Positions 15,932 through 25,038 of a stretch of DNA of 64,000 nt are shown here, piece after piece. The notes under the pieces were generated by a model that had not been told where the DNA came from, did not search any database, and worked only from the letters and a program-made list of their open reading frames with translations. This stretch comes from Acidimicrobiales bacterium (GTDB taxonomy: Bacteria; Actinomycetota; Acidimicrobiia; Acidimicrobiales; Aldehydirespiratoraceae). Location of the stretch: positions 744,001 through 808,000 of the forward strand of contig JAWKIR010000003.1 of NCBI GenBank assembly GCA_041394245.1. The letters run 5' to 3'. Numbering within the stretch: the stretch's first letter is position 1; every line of letters begins with the position of its first letter. Both the position numbers and the translations under genes were made by a program.

Positions 15932-16732
15932 ATGTTGACCCGGACCAAAGCCGCGATCACCACCGCAGCCGTTGCTGCCGTCATGCTGGCGCCTGTGGAG
16001 ATGAGTGGCGCCGCGGCCGCCGACGGTGCCGCGTACTGCGCCGGCGCCGACCAGGTGATCGCCTTCCCGAACGTGGGCTTCAACGCCGGCGGTGCGGCGA
16101 CGATCGTGATCGGCAACAGCTGGTATCCGCGCTCCTTGACCGTCTCGGCTGCCCTCCCGGCGGGCGACTACGCCGTGAACACCGCCGCCTACGACGGCTA
16201 TCCCGGCCGTACCGGCACCGCAGCACAGGACTTCGAGCAGTTCGTGCTCCAGTTCCTCGACTCCGGCGGTGCGGTGATCGCGACCACCGCCATGTCCGGC
16301 GACCTCGTCGACTTCGTCGAAGAGGCGAGTTGGACCGGATCGGTGGGCACCGTGGTGCTCGACCGTGAGGCCGTTGCGATCCGTGCCATCCACGCCCACC
16401 TGGGGAACGCTGCGATTCTCGCGATCGGCGAGGCCCAGTCGGTGCAGCCTGCGTGCATCGGCGTGACCGATCTGACGCCGCCCACCACCACCAGCACCAC
16501 GACGACGTCGACCACCACGAGCACGACCACGAGCACCACGACCACGACCGAGGCGCCGACCACGAGCACCACGACCACGACCGAGGCGCCGACCACGACC
16601 ACCACCGAGGCGCCGACCACGACGACCTCGCTCGTTCCCACGACCTCGACGGTTCCGACGCAGGTGCTGCCCCAGGTGCAGGAGATGCCCGACCCGGATC
16701 CGGTCGTCGGCACCCCCACCTTCACGGGCTGA
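15932..16732 (+). CDS. secreted protein with Thr-rich tail, paralogue of the 14013 product
   Basis: A 266-residue predicted exported protein of unknown function. A signal peptide (TKAAITTAAVAAVMLA, then GAAAA) covers about residues 1-30. The folded domain runs from Cys-Ala-Gly-Ala-Asp to the Cys of QPACIG, and shares LPAGDYAV, GYPGR and EQFVLQFLD with the first domain of the upstream protein, so the two genes are likely a diverged duplication. About 50 residues of TTTTSTTT/EAPTTT follow, then a short acidic tail with no membrane anchor or sortase motif. I chose the ATG at 15932 because it begins the signal peptide. The upstream leader is strongly structured. Confidence 0.75.
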   Translation: MLTRTKAAITTAAVAAVMLAPVEMSGAAAADGAAYCAGADQVIAFPNVGFNAGGAATIVIGNSWYPRSLTVSAALPAGDYAVNTAAYDGYPGRTGTAAQDFEQFVLQFLDSGGAVIATTAMSGDLVDFVEEASWTGSVGTVVLDREAVAIRAIHAHLGNAAILAIGEAQSVQPACIGVTDLTPPTTTSTTTTSTTTSTTTSTTTTTEAPTTSTTTTTEAPTTTTTEAPTTTTSLVPTTSTVPTQVLPQVQEMPDPDPVVGTPTFTG

Positions 16733-16785
16733 CCCCACCGGAGTCACACGCTCGCCCCCGGGCGAACTCCCGCACCCTGGACAGC

Positions 16786-16813
16786 AAGGGCGAGGCCGTT
16801 GCGCCTCGCCCTT
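16786..16813 (+). terminator. intrinsic terminator after the secreted-protein gene
   Basis: Perfect 10-bp arms AAGGGCGAGG and CCTCGCCCTT with an 8-nt loop, followed after 4 nt by TTTT. Confidence 0.7.
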
Positions 16814-16913
16814 CGCCGTTTTCGTGCGTGGGCCGCACTCTCGTTTCAGTGGGCGTTCCACGGCTCGGCGGCTAGCCTCTCCCGGTAACGCAATTCCTCG
16901 AGAGGAGAGCGCC

Positions 16914-18194
16914 GTGCCCGCGACCGTCGTCGTCGGTACTCAGTGGGGCGATGAGGGCAAGGGGAAGTTCACCGACCTCATCGCCAAAGAGATGGAGATG
17001 GTCGTCCGCTACCAGGGCGGCCACAACGCCGGCCACACGCTCGTGGTCGATGGCGTGACCTTTGCGCTCCAGCTCGTGCCGAGTGGAATTCTCTACGACC
17101 ACATCACGCCGGTCATCGGCAATGGTGTGGTCGTCGATCCGCGTGTGCTGCTCAAGGAGATGGACACCCTCGAGTCGAAGGGCGTCGACTGCAGCGCCCT
17201 CAAGGTGTCGGGCAACGCACACCTGATCATGCCGTACCACCAGGAGCTCGACGCACTGCACGAGCGCCACCTCGGTGATGGCAAGCTCGGGACCACCAAG
17301 CGCGGCATCGGGCCTGCGTATGCCGACAAGGCGATGCGGGTGGGCCTGCGCGTGCAGGACCTGCAGGATCCCAAGATCTTCCGTCAGAAGCTCGATGTCG
17401 TGTTGGGTCACACCAACCAGGTGTTGACCAAGGTGTTCAATCGGCTGCCCGTCGACGCCGACGAGATCGCGACGGAGTACCTCGAAGTGTGTGCGCCGCG
17501 CGTCATCCCGTACATCGCCGACACGATCAGCCTCGTCCACAACGCGCTCGATGCCGGCCAGGGTGTGCTCCTCGAGGGCGCCCAGGCGACCTTCCTCGAT
17601 CTCGATCACGGCACCTACCCGTTCGTCACGTCGTCGAACCCGGTCGCGGGTGGGGCGTGCACGGGCGCCGGCATCGGCCCCCGCGACATCGGCCGCATCA
17701 TCGGGATCGCCAAGGCCTATGTGACCCGTGTGGGCTCCGGCCCGTTCCCGACCGAGCTGGCCGATCAGATCGGTGACCACCTCGTCGACGTCGGCCACGA
17801 GTACGGCACCAACACCGGCCGCCGCCGGCGTCCGGGATGGTTCGACGCGGTGATGATGCGTCAGGCCGTCCGTGTCAACTCGTTGTCAGAGGTGGCGCTC
17901 ACGAAGCTCGACGTGCTCGATGCGCTGGAGTCGCTGAAGGTCTGTGTCGCCTACGACATCAATGGCGTCCGCCACGAGCAGCTGCCGTATCACCAGAGCG
18001 ACCTCCACGCGGCGACGCCGATCTATGAAGAGCTCCCGGGCTGGGGCACCGACATCAGCAAGGTGACCAACCCCGGCGATCTTCCGAAGAATGCGGCCGA
18101 CTACATCGCGTTCCTCGAGGCGCAGATCGGTGTCCCGATTCGGCTCGTCGGCGTCGGACCGGGACGCGAACAGTTCCTCGACCGGGCGGCGTGA
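16914..18194 (+). CDS. purA: adenylosuccinate synthetase
   Basis: A 426-residue GTP-dependent enzyme that joins IMP and aspartate, the first committed step to AMP. The N-terminal GTP loop GTQWGDEGKGK is at residues 8-18. GGHNAGHT, TTKRGIGPAYADKA and the C-terminal VGVGPGREQ are all family signatures. The GTG at 16914 follows GAGGAGAG at a good distance, and homology begins immediately, so the longer in-frame extension is rejected. purB, the next step of the pathway, lies 0.6 kb downstream, separated by a minus-strand gene. Confidence 0.96.
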   Translation: MPATVVVGTQWGDEGKGKFTDLIAKEMEMVVRYQGGHNAGHTLVVDGVTFALQLVPSGILYDHITPVIGNGVVVDPRVLLKEMDTLESKGVDCSALKVSGNAHLIMPYHQELDALHERHLGDGKLGTTKRGIGPAYADKAMRVGLRVQDLQDPKIFRQKLDVVLGHTNQVLTKVFNRLPVDADEIATEYLEVCAPRVIPYIADTISLVHNALDAGQGVLLEGAQATFLDLDHGTYPFVTSSNPVAGGACTGAGIGPRDIGRIIGIAKAYVTRVGSGPFPTELADQIGDHLVDVGHEYGTNTGRRRRPGWFDAVMMRQAVRVNSLSEVALTKLDVLDALESLKVCVAYDINGVRHEQLPYHQSDLHAATPIYEELPGWGTDISKVTNPGDLPKNAADYIAFLEAQIGVPIRLVGVGPGREQFLDRAA

Positions 18195-18216
18195 TCGGCG
18201 CGGCGACCGGCCGCCC

Positions 18217-18702
18217 TCAGCCGAAGGGCTGGCTCCAGTCGATGGGCGGCGCGACCCCGTCGGCCGGCTCGTCGGCCTTGGGGGCCGGCGGGGGCGGGGG
18301 AATGTCGCCGAAGCTCTCGGCGAGCGCGGCGGCAACGTCGGCGCCGTGGTCCGGGACCGTCACCGGCACCCGTTCGAGGTCCGCCTCGGTCGGCGCCAGC
18401 GGGTCCGTCAGCAACGGATCGGAGATCGTGACGGCGTCGCCGTGTGCGCTCGACCGTCCCTTGACGTTGCGGGCCTCCCACACCTTCACCCGTCGTTTGA
18501 GATCGCGTTTGGGCATCTCGGGCCGAGCGGCATGGCTCCTGACCCCTCCGGCGACCATCGCGCACTCCTTGCACAACGGCTTTTTCGCCCCGAACGGGAA
18601 CACCAGGCAGAGTTCGCAGTACTCGAGGCCGCAACGACGGCAGATGTTCTCGGCGGTTTCGAAGCTGTGGTCTCGGCAGAGGCCGGTGAGCTCGTCAGTC
18701 AC
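18217..18702 (-). CDS. small protein with N-terminal zinc-finger (B-box-like) and Pro-rich tail
   Basis: A 161-residue protein without a named function. Residues 9-45 contain Cys/His pairs arranged like a B-box or zinc ribbon: CRDH, CRRC, YCELC and LCKEC. A basic stretch (RPEMPKRDLKRRVKVWEARN) follows, then an acidic segment and a tail with PPPPPAP. Start is a GTG with GAGGAG 9 nt upstream; an ATG just before it opens only a four-codon frame. It lies on the opposite strand between purA and purB, 22 bp past the purA stop. A DNA- or protein-binding role is possible but not demonstrated. Confidence 0.7.
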   Translation of the reverse strand: MTDELTGLCRDHSFETAENICRRCGLEYCELCLVFPFGAKKPLCKECAMVAGGVRSHAARPEMPKRDLKRRVKVWEARNVKGRSSAHGDAVTISDPLLTDPLAPTEADLERVPVTVPDHGADVAAALAESFGDIPPPPPAPKADEPADGVAPPIDWSQPFG

Positions 18703-18789
18703 TTCGCATTCTCCTCGTGGTCTGCCACTCCCGTCGGCATCTCTGCCCTGGTTCTTGATGAGTCGAACGACCGGTGAAAGGGTCCTTTT

Positions 18790-20208
18790 GTGACTGCGAT
18801 GCCCAATCTGTTGTCCGAGCGCTACGCCAGCGCCGCCATGAACGAGATCTGGTCGCCGGAGCGCAAGATCGTGCAGGAACGTCGGCTGTGGATGGCGGTC
18901 CTGCGGGCCCAGGCCCAACTCGGGGTCGATGTGCCCGCCGGTGTGATCGAGGCGTACGAAGCGGTCATCGACGATGTCGACCTCGCCTCGATCGCCCGAC
19001 GTGAGGCGGTCACCCGCCACGACGTCAAGGCCCGTATCGAGGAGTTCTGCGCCCTGGCGGGACACGAACACATCCATCGGGGCATGACGTCGCGTGACCT
19101 CACCGAGAACGTCGAACAACTCCAGGTCCGAGAGGCGCTCGAACTGGTACGCGACCGGCTGGTCGCCGTGTTGGCTCGGGTGGGTGGCCTGGCCGCCACC
19201 CATTCGGATCGGGTCATGGTGGCGCGAACACACAACGTGTCCGCCCAGGCGACCACCCTGGGGAAGCGGTTCGCCGATGTCGCCGAGGAACTGATGATCG
19301 GGCTCGAACGCGTCGAAGAACTCCTTCACCGGTATCCGCTCCGCGGTATCAAGGGCCCGGTCGGCACCCGTCTCGATCAGCTCGACCTCCTCGGTGATCC
19401 CGCCAAGGTCGACCAGCTCGAAGCGGCGGTTGCCGATCATCTCGGCTTCGCCCGTGTCGTCGACAGCGTCGGTCAGGTCTATCCGCGCTCGCTCGATCTC
19501 GACGTGGTGTCGGCGCTCGTGCAGGCGGTGTCGGCACCGTCGAGCGCCATGACCACGGTGCGGTTGATGGCCGGCCAGGAGTTGGCCACCGAGGGCTTCC
19601 GTCCCGGTCAGGTCGGCTCGACCGCCATGCCCCACAAGATGAACGCACGGAGCGCGGAGCGGGTCGGCGCGTTGCGTACCGTGCTCGACGGTCACCTCAC
19701 GATGGCGGCGAGCCTCGCGGGCCGTCAGTGGAACGAAGGCGACGTCAGTTGCAGCGCCGTGCGCCGCATCATGCTCCCCGATGCCTTCCTGGCGACCGAT
19801 GGGCTTCTCCAGACGGCGCTCGTGGTCTTCGAGGAGCTCGGGGTGTTCCCGGCAGTCATCGAGGCGGAACTGGCACGGGATCTGCCCTTCCTCGCGACGA
19901 CCCGCGTCCTGACCGCGTCGGTCGAGCGCGGTCTCGGCCGTGAGGTGGCTCACGAACTCGTGAAGGAGCACGCGGTCGCGGCCGCGCTCGACCGCCGCGA
20001 GATGGCGGGTGCTCCCGGTCTGGTCGAACGGCTCGCCGCCGACGACCGGATCCCGCTCGACCGGGCCGACATCGACGCACTCCTGGCCAACCCGGCCGAG
20101 TTCACCGGTACGGCGGTCGACCAGGTCCGACGCGTCGTGGCCCGCGTCGACAAGATCGTCGAACAGCATCCCGAGGCGGCTGCGGCCGCCTCGGAAGTCA
20201 GGGTCTGA
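18790..20208 (+). CDS. purB: adenylosuccinate lyase
   Basis: A 472-residue fumarase-superfamily enzyme that cleaves SAICAR and adenylosuccinate, releasing fumarate, in purine synthesis. Signatures include GMTSRDLTENVEQLQ, RTHNVSAQATTLGKR with the catalytic-region His, and the mobile loop GSTAMPHKMN near residue 276. Start GTG at 18790 follows AAAGGG; an ATG three codons later is an alternative. The gene ends directly against the stop of the convergent small gene (20209) with no spacer. Confidence 0.94.
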   Translation: MTAMPNLLSERYASAAMNEIWSPERKIVQERRLWMAVLRAQAQLGVDVPAGVIEAYEAVIDDVDLASIARREAVTRHDVKARIEEFCALAGHEHIHRGMTSRDLTENVEQLQVREALELVRDRLVAVLARVGGLAATHSDRVMVARTHNVSAQATTLGKRFADVAEELMIGLERVEELLHRYPLRGIKGPVGTRLDQLDLLGDPAKVDQLEAAVADHLGFARVVDSVGQVYPRSLDLDVVSALVQAVSAPSSAMTTVRLMAGQELATEGFRPGQVGSTAMPHKMNARSAERVGALRTVLDGHLTMAASLAGRQWNEGDVSCSAVRRIMLPDAFLATDGLLQTALVVFEELGVFPAVIEAELARDLPFLATTRVLTASVERGLGREVAHELVKEHAVAAALDRREMAGAPGLVERLAADDRIPLDRADIDALLANPAEFTGTAVDQVRRVVARVDKIVEQHPEAAAAASEVRV

Positions 20209-20613
20209 TCAGGCCCCTCGGCTGATGCCGGCCCGCTTGAGGATGGCGGCCGGGACTCCCACCTCGCGCCATGCGGCGTAGCTGATCCCCTTGCGGTCGC
20301 CGTATGCGGCTGCGGCGGCGACGAATCCCTCCTCGAGGGCGGTGAGATCGACGGTGGTCTCGGCGGCCGCGATCGCCGCCGCGAGATCGAGGCGCTCCTG
20401 CACCAACTGCAGACGTGTCATCGGGTCGGCGCTGTCGATCGTCGCTTCGATCTTGGCGAGCCGGGCCTTCATCGAATCGGGTGTGCGCTTGCGGCCTCGC
20501 TTGGGCCGATGGGCGTCGAGCGCTTCGAGATAGCTGCGAACGGCCCGTCCCTGGGCCCGCCCTTCCGCGAGTGCGGCCTTGTGCTCGTCGGTCATTTCCT
20601 TGCGTGGTGCCAT
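20209..20613 (-). CDS. small basic, helical protein of unknown function
   Basis: A 134-residue protein I cannot assign. The N-terminus is charged and helical (EMTDEHKAALAEGRAQGRAVR), a strongly basic patch HRPKRGRKRTP lies near 35-45, and a helical coiled region (MKARLAKIEATIDSADPMTR) with a C-terminal alanine-rich domain follows. The basic patch resembles an AT-hook but lacks the GRP core, so DNA binding is only suggested. GAGGAA precedes the ATG by 6 nt. Convergent with purB, the two stop codons abutting. Confidence 0.65.
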   Translation of the reverse strand: MAPRKEMTDEHKAALAEGRAQGRAVRSYLEALDAHRPKRGRKRTPDSMKARLAKIEATIDSADPMTRLQLVQERLDLAAAIAAAETTVDLTALEEGFVAAAAAYGDRKGISYAAWREVGVPAAILKRAGISRGA

Positions 20614-20643
20614 GGGACTTCCTCGTGATGAACGTTGTCGACC

Positions 20644-20672
20644 TGTGTCCCGCCGTCATGTGTCCCGCCGTC
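20644..20672. repeat. two direct copies of TGTGTCCCGCCGTC
   Basis: A 14-bp sequence repeated with a 15-bp period in the 181-bp gap between the small basic-protein gene and pyrE. Apart from this and the pyrE -10 box I see nothing else in the gap. Confidence 0.6.
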
Positions 20673-20781
20673 GTGCGCACCATATCGCTGAAAGATTCGT
20701 CGCCCATACACGGAAATACCCGTGGTCTCATTCTGCCGGTCACCGAACTCGGCATCGGAAATCGGTGGGAAGGCGCCGCGG

Positions 20782-20787
20782 TAGAGT
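20782..20787 (+). promoter_or_regulatory. -10 box of leaderless pyrE promoter
   Basis: TAGAGT, 7 nt before the pyrE ATG; no Shine-Dalgarno sequence. Confidence 0.5.
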
Positions 20788-20794
20788 CGCCGCC

Positions 20795-21340
20795 ATGGCC
20801 TCACCTGCACTCGTCGCCCACCTGAAAGCGCACTCGGTTCGTGAAGGCGACTTCACCCTCAAGTCGGGGCGCAAGAGCCGCTGGTTCATCGACTCGAAGC
20901 AGACCGTCTGTCGTCCCGACGGCATCATCGCCGTGGCCGACGCGGCCCTCGACGTCATCCCCGACGACGCGACCGCGATCGGCGGGTTGACGATGGGGGC
21001 CGACCCGGTCGCGTTCGGCATTGCCGCCGTGGCCGCCACCAGAGGTCGGGATCTTCGTTCGTTCTCCATCCGCAAGGAGGCGAAGGGCCACGGCGTCATG
21101 GGCCGACTCGCAGGGGCGCTGCAGGAGGGCGACAAGGTCGTCATCACCGAGGACACCGTGACCAGGGGGATCTCCCCGCTCGAGGCCGCGGCCGCCGTGC
21201 GAGAACTCGGGGCCGACCCCGTCCTCATCCTGTCGGTGGTCGACCGGGGCGGCACCTGCGCGGCGATGGCCGCCGAGGCGGGGATCCCGTTCGTCGCGCT
21301 GGTGACCGCGATGGATCTCGGATTCGAGTACGGCGACTGA
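20795..21340 (+). CDS. pyrE: orotate phosphoribosyltransferase
   Basis: A 181-residue type I phosphoribosyltransferase making orotidine 5'-phosphate from orotate and PRPP in pyrimidine synthesis. The PRPP loop VVITEDTVTRGISP has the expected acidic pair and Gly/Ser, and SGRKSRWFIDSKQT plus SIRKEAKGHG match the flexible catalytic loop of PyrE. The ATG at 20795 was chosen because homology begins here and a TAGAGT box lies 7 nt before it; the frame extending upstream covers intergenic repeats. Malic enzyme follows 60 bp downstream from its own promoter. Confidence 0.9.
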   Translation: MASPALVAHLKAHSVREGDFTLKSGRKSRWFIDSKQTVCRPDGIIAVADAALDVIPDDATAIGGLTMGADPVAFGIAAVAATRGRDLRSFSIRKEAKGHGVMGRLAGALQEGDKVVITEDTVTRGISPLEAAAAVRELGADPVLILSVVDRGGTCAAMAAEAGIPFVALVTAMDLGFEYGD

Positions 21341-21387
21341 GGCAACGCTTCACCGCTGCGCGTACGCCCACTCGGCGCGCGTCCCGG

Positions 21388-21393
21388 TAGCGT
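21388..21393 (+). promoter_or_regulatory. -10 box of leaderless malic-enzyme promoter
   Basis: TAGCGT, 7 nt before the GTG start at 21401. Confidence 0.5.
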
Positions 21394-21400
21394 TTCGCCC

Positions 21401-22804
21401 GTGCAGAACGCCCCGACCGCCGCCTATTCCATCACCCTCAAGGTCTCGCTCGACAACGTGCCGGGAACGCTCGGCCGGTTCGCCACCACGATCGGCGAAG
21501 CGGGCGGCAACATCGCCGCCATTCCCGGCTTCGAGGCCAAGGGTCCGACCGTGGTGCGCGCCATCGACGTGCACTGTCGTTCCGAAGAGCACGCCGAGCA
21601 GATCGCCGCCGCCGTCGACGCGCTCGCCGGCGTGACCGTGGTCGAGTGGTGGGACCGGACCTACAAACTCCACGAGGGCGGCAAGATCGAGGTGATGGCG
21701 CTGTGCTCGGTGGGCGACGCCGACGACCTGGCCATGGCCTACACCCCGGGCGTCGCTCGGGTCTGCATGAGCATCCACGAAGACGAGTCGCTTGCGCACC
21801 GCTACACGATCAAGCGGAACACGGTCGCCATCGTCAGCGACGGCAGTGCCGTGCTCGGCCTGGGCAACATCGGCGCAGCGGCGGCGATGCCGGTCATGGA
21901 AGGCAAGGCGCTGCTCTTCAAGGAGTTCGGCGGTGTCGACGGATTTCCGATCTGTCTCGACACCCAGGACACCGAGGAGATCATCGAGACCGTCATCCGT
22001 CTCGCCCCCACGTTCGGCGGTATCAACCTCGAAGACATCGCCGCGCCGGCCTGCTTCGAGATCGAGGAGCGGCTCAAGGCCGCCCTCGACATCCCGGTCT
22101 TCCACGACGACCAACACGGCACGGCCGTCGTCGCGCTCGCCGCGCTGAACAATTCGCTGAAGCTGGTCGACAAGAAGATGGGCGACATCAGCGTCGTCAT
22201 CTCGGGGATGGGCGCCGCCGGCGTCGCCTGCGGCAAGATCCTGCTCGATGCCGGTGTGGGCGAGGTCGTCGGTGTCGACAGCATCGGTGCCGTGTACTCG
22301 GGCCGTGATCGCCTCAACGACGCGAAGCAGTGGTTCGCGGAGAACACCAACAAGGACCGCAAGGCGGGCACCCTCCAGGAGATGCTCGTGGGGGCCGACG
22401 TCTTCATGGGGGTGAGCGCACCGAACCTCATCGATGCCTCCGATCTGCGGAAGATGGCGAAGGACCCGATCGTGTTCGCGATGGCGAACCCCGATCCGGA
22501 GATCCGGCCCGAACAAGCCGATGGACTCGCCGCAGTCATGGCCACCGGCCGTTCCGACTTCCCCAACCAGATCAACAACGTGCTCGCGTTCCCGGGGATC
22601 TTCCGGGGCGCGCTCGATGCCAACGCCCACAGCGTCACCGAGAGCATGAAGGTCGCGGCCGCGACCGCCATCGCCGCGTGTGTCACCGACGACGAGCTCC
22701 GGCCCGAATACGTGGTCCCGTCGGTGTTCGACCGCTCGGTCGCTCCTGCCGTTGCGAGGGCGGTGGCCGACGCAGCGATCGCCGACGGTGTCATCCGCGA
22801 CTGA
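21401..22804 (+). CDS. NAD(P)-dependent malic enzyme with N-terminal ACT domain
   Basis: A 467-residue oxidative decarboxylase converting malate to pyruvate. Residues 8-85 form an ACT domain (ITLKVSLDNVPGTLGRFATT), a ligand-binding regulatory module. The catalytic part has MAYTPGVARVC, VAIVSDGSAVLGLGNIGA, the metal-binding FHDDQHGTA, and the dinucleotide site VVISGMGAAGVACGKIL, and ends with PNQINNVLAFPGIFRGALD. The ACT-malic arrangement suggests allosteric control, perhaps by an amino acid; the ligand is unknown. GTG start with a TANNNT box and no Shine-Dalgarno sequence. Confidence 0.9.
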   Translation: MQNAPTAAYSITLKVSLDNVPGTLGRFATTIGEAGGNIAAIPGFEAKGPTVVRAIDVHCRSEEHAEQIAAAVDALAGVTVVEWWDRTYKLHEGGKIEVMALCSVGDADDLAMAYTPGVARVCMSIHEDESLAHRYTIKRNTVAIVSDGSAVLGLGNIGAAAAMPVMEGKALLFKEFGGVDGFPICLDTQDTEEIIETVIRLAPTFGGINLEDIAAPACFEIEERLKAALDIPVFHDDQHGTAVVALAALNNSLKLVDKKMGDISVVISGMGAAGVACGKILLDAGVGEVVGVDSIGAVYSGRDRLNDAKQWFAENTNKDRKAGTLQEMLVGADVFMGVSAPNLIDASDLRKMAKDPIVFAMANPDPEIRPEQADGLAAVMATGRSDFPNQINNVLAFPGIFRGALDANAHSVTESMKVAAATAIAACVTDDELRPEYVVPSVFDRSVAPAVARAVADAAIADGVIRD

Positions 22805-22838
22805 CGGCGCCGAACTGTCACTGCACCGACAGGAGAAA

Positions 22839-22844
22839 TAGGGT
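22839..22844 (+). promoter_or_regulatory. -10 box upstream of the flavoenzyme gene
   Basis: TAGGGT, 8 nt before the ATG at 22853. An AGGAG at 22831 is too far (17 nt) to serve as a normal ribosome-binding site. Confidence 0.45.
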
Positions 22845-22852
22845 CTGGCTCC

Positions 22853-25003
22853 ATGCCGCAGCCCGCATACGACCACCTGCTCTCCCCGATCTCGATCGGC
22901 TCGATGACGCTGCGGAACCGCATCGTGATGGCGCCGATGGGCGTCGAGATCGTCGACTCCGACGGTCAGGCGAACGAGGGGATCGTCCGCTACTACGAGG
23001 AGCGGGCCCGCGGCGGCGTGGGGATGATCATCACCGAGGTCTGCGCGATCGCCTACCCGGGCGGTGCGAACTCGGTCCATCAGCTCGGGTTGTCCGAGGA
23101 CGCGTTCGTGCCCGCCCTGCGCGAGCTCACGACGAGAGTGCAACAGCACGGCGCCAAGATGGCCGTGCAACTGGTCCACCACGGCAAGGTGTCGCGGGTC
23201 GACACCATGAAGGGCAACGACGTGCTCGTGCCGTCGATCCCGCAGTGGCACGGCTCGCTCAGCATGATCCAGGACCTGACACCGGGGGAGCTCGGTCTGA
23301 TGGCTGCGGCCAACGGTGGCGGCGCCCCGCGCTACAAGGCCATGACCACCGACGACATCGCCCGGGTGACCGACGACTTCGTGCAGGCAGCACGGCGGGC
23401 GAAGGACGCGGGATTCGACGGGGTCGAGATCCACGGCGCCCACGGCTACCTGCTGTCGGGCTTCCTCTCGAAGCAGTGGAACCTCCGCGACGACGACTAC
23501 GGCGGGAGCATCGAGAACCGTTCGCGGTTCCTGTGCGAGGTGCTGCGGGCGGTGAAGGCCGAGGTCGGCGCCGAGTTCCCCGTGTGGTGTCGGCTCGACG
23601 CCCTCGAGTACCGGACCCCCGACGGCATCGTGTTCGAAGACACCGAGGTGACCGCCCGGCTGGCCGTCGAAGCCGGAGCCGACGCGATCCATCTCAGTGC
23701 CTACGGCGACATGACCTCGGCCTCGGCGTTCACCGAGGGCACGCTGCCGCACCGCGAGGCGAAGCATGCCGCGCTCACCGGTCGTCTCAAGAAGACCCTC
23801 GACGTGCCCGTCATCGGCGTCGGGCGGATCCGCCCCCACACCGGCGACGAGATGATCGTCCACGGCAAGGCCGACCTCATCGCCATGGGGCGACAGATGC
23901 TGGCCGACCCGGAGACGGCCAAGAAGCTTCGTGAGGGACGCGAGGACGACATCCGGCCCTGCATCAACTGCTACGTCTGTGTGGCGCAGCCCTTCTTCGA
24001 CCAGCGGGTTCGCTGCGCCGTCAACCCGGTGCTGGCCAACGAGGTCGAGCTCGGTGAGATCGAACGCACCAAGGCCCCGACAGCGAAGAAGGTGGTGGTC
24101 ATCGGCGGCGGACCCGCCGGCATGGAGGCGGCGAGGATCGCCGCGACCCGGGGCCACGACGTCACCCTGTTCGAGGCGTCCGAACACTTGGGCGGCGCGC
24201 TGCGTTTCGCTGCCCTCGTCTACGAACCCAACCTCCGGCTGCTGCGGTGGCTCACCCGGCAGATGGAGGTCCTCGGCATCGATGTCCGTACCGGCACGCC
24301 GGCCGACGTCGAGGCCGTGCGAGGGCTGCAGCCCGACGAGTTGATCGTCGCGACCGGCGCCGCCCGCGAACGTTCGTCGCTGCCCGGCGCCGACCGGCGG
24401 TTCGTGGTCGACGGCGATGACCTGCGAGCCATGCTCACCGGTGCGGGAGACGTTGCCGGCGCGTTGAAGAAGCTGCCGCTCGTGGGTCGGATCGCGGCGA
24501 CAGCCGGTCGCCGACTCGGACTTCTCGACGATCCGGGGCGCCTCGCGAAGCTGACGGAGCACTACATGCCCATCGGCAAGCGGGTCGCCATCATCGGCGG
24601 AGGTCTCGTCGGTATCGAGCTCGCCGAGTTCCTGGTCGAGCGCGACCGCACCGTGACCGTGCTCGAGGAGGGCGACGTGCTCGCCACCGAGATGGCCCAT
24701 CCTCGGCGCTGGCGGGTGTTGACCGACCTCCGAGACGACGGCGCGCAGCTCGTCACCGGGGCCACGGTCACCCGGATCGACGAGGGATCCGTGAGCTATG
24801 TCGTGGGTGAAGGTGCCGACGGCACCGCAACGGTCGAGGTCGACTCCGTCGTCATCGCCACCGGCCTCGTCGCCGACGGTCGTGTCGCCGACATGTTCAC
24901 CGCAGCCGGGTTCGAACCGAAGGTGATCGGCGACTGCAAGGGTGTCGGCTATCTCGAGGGCGCGATCCGCGAGGGGTTCCACGCCGGCGTCGCCGTCGGC
25001 TGA
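22853..25003 (+). CDS. FMN/FAD/4Fe-4S oxidoreductase, 2,4-dienoyl-CoA reductase (FadH)-like
   Basis: A 716-residue multidomain flavoenzyme of the old-yellow-enzyme/dienoyl-CoA reductase family. Residues 1-365 are an FMN TIM barrel (LRNRIVMAPMG, VEIHGAHGYL, DDYGGSIENRSRF). Then CINCYVCVAQ and a later Cys supply the 4Fe-4S ligands. The second half holds an FAD motif (VVVIGGGPAGMEAARIA) and a pyridine-nucleotide motif (VAIIGGGLVGIELAEFL). Likely substrates are unsaturated acyl-CoAs or related enones or amines; the sequence does not decide. Full length for the family. A hairpin at 25039 ends the unit. Confidence 0.85.
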   Translation: MPQPAYDHLLSPISIGSMTLRNRIVMAPMGVEIVDSDGQANEGIVRYYEERARGGVGMIITEVCAIAYPGGANSVHQLGLSEDAFVPALRELTTRVQQHGAKMAVQLVHHGKVSRVDTMKGNDVLVPSIPQWHGSLSMIQDLTPGELGLMAAANGGGAPRYKAMTTDDIARVTDDFVQAARRAKDAGFDGVEIHGAHGYLLSGFLSKQWNLRDDDYGGSIENRSRFLCEVLRAVKAEVGAEFPVWCRLDALEYRTPDGIVFEDTEVTARLAVEAGADAIHLSAYGDMTSASAFTEGTLPHREAKHAALTGRLKKTLDVPVIGVGRIRPHTGDEMIVHGKADLIAMGRQMLADPETAKKLREGREDDIRPCINCYVCVAQPFFDQRVRCAVNPVLANEVELGEIERTKAPTAKKVVVIGGGPAGMEAARIAATRGHDVTLFEASEHLGGALRFAALVYEPNLRLLRWLTRQMEVLGIDVRTGTPADVEAVRGLQPDELIVATGAARERSSLPGADRRFVVDGDDLRAMLTGAGDVAGALKKLPLVGRIAATAGRRLGLLDDPGRLAKLTEHYMPIGKRVAIIGGGLVGIELAEFLVERDRTVTVLEEGDVLATEMAHPRRWRVLTDLRDDGAQLVTGATVTRIDEGSVSYVVGEGADGTATVEVDSVVIATGLVADGRVADMFTAAGFEPKVIGDCKGVGYLEGAIREGFHAGVAVG

Positions 25004-25038
25004 AGTCGACCGACCGCTCGCCCGTGCCGGAAAACAAA

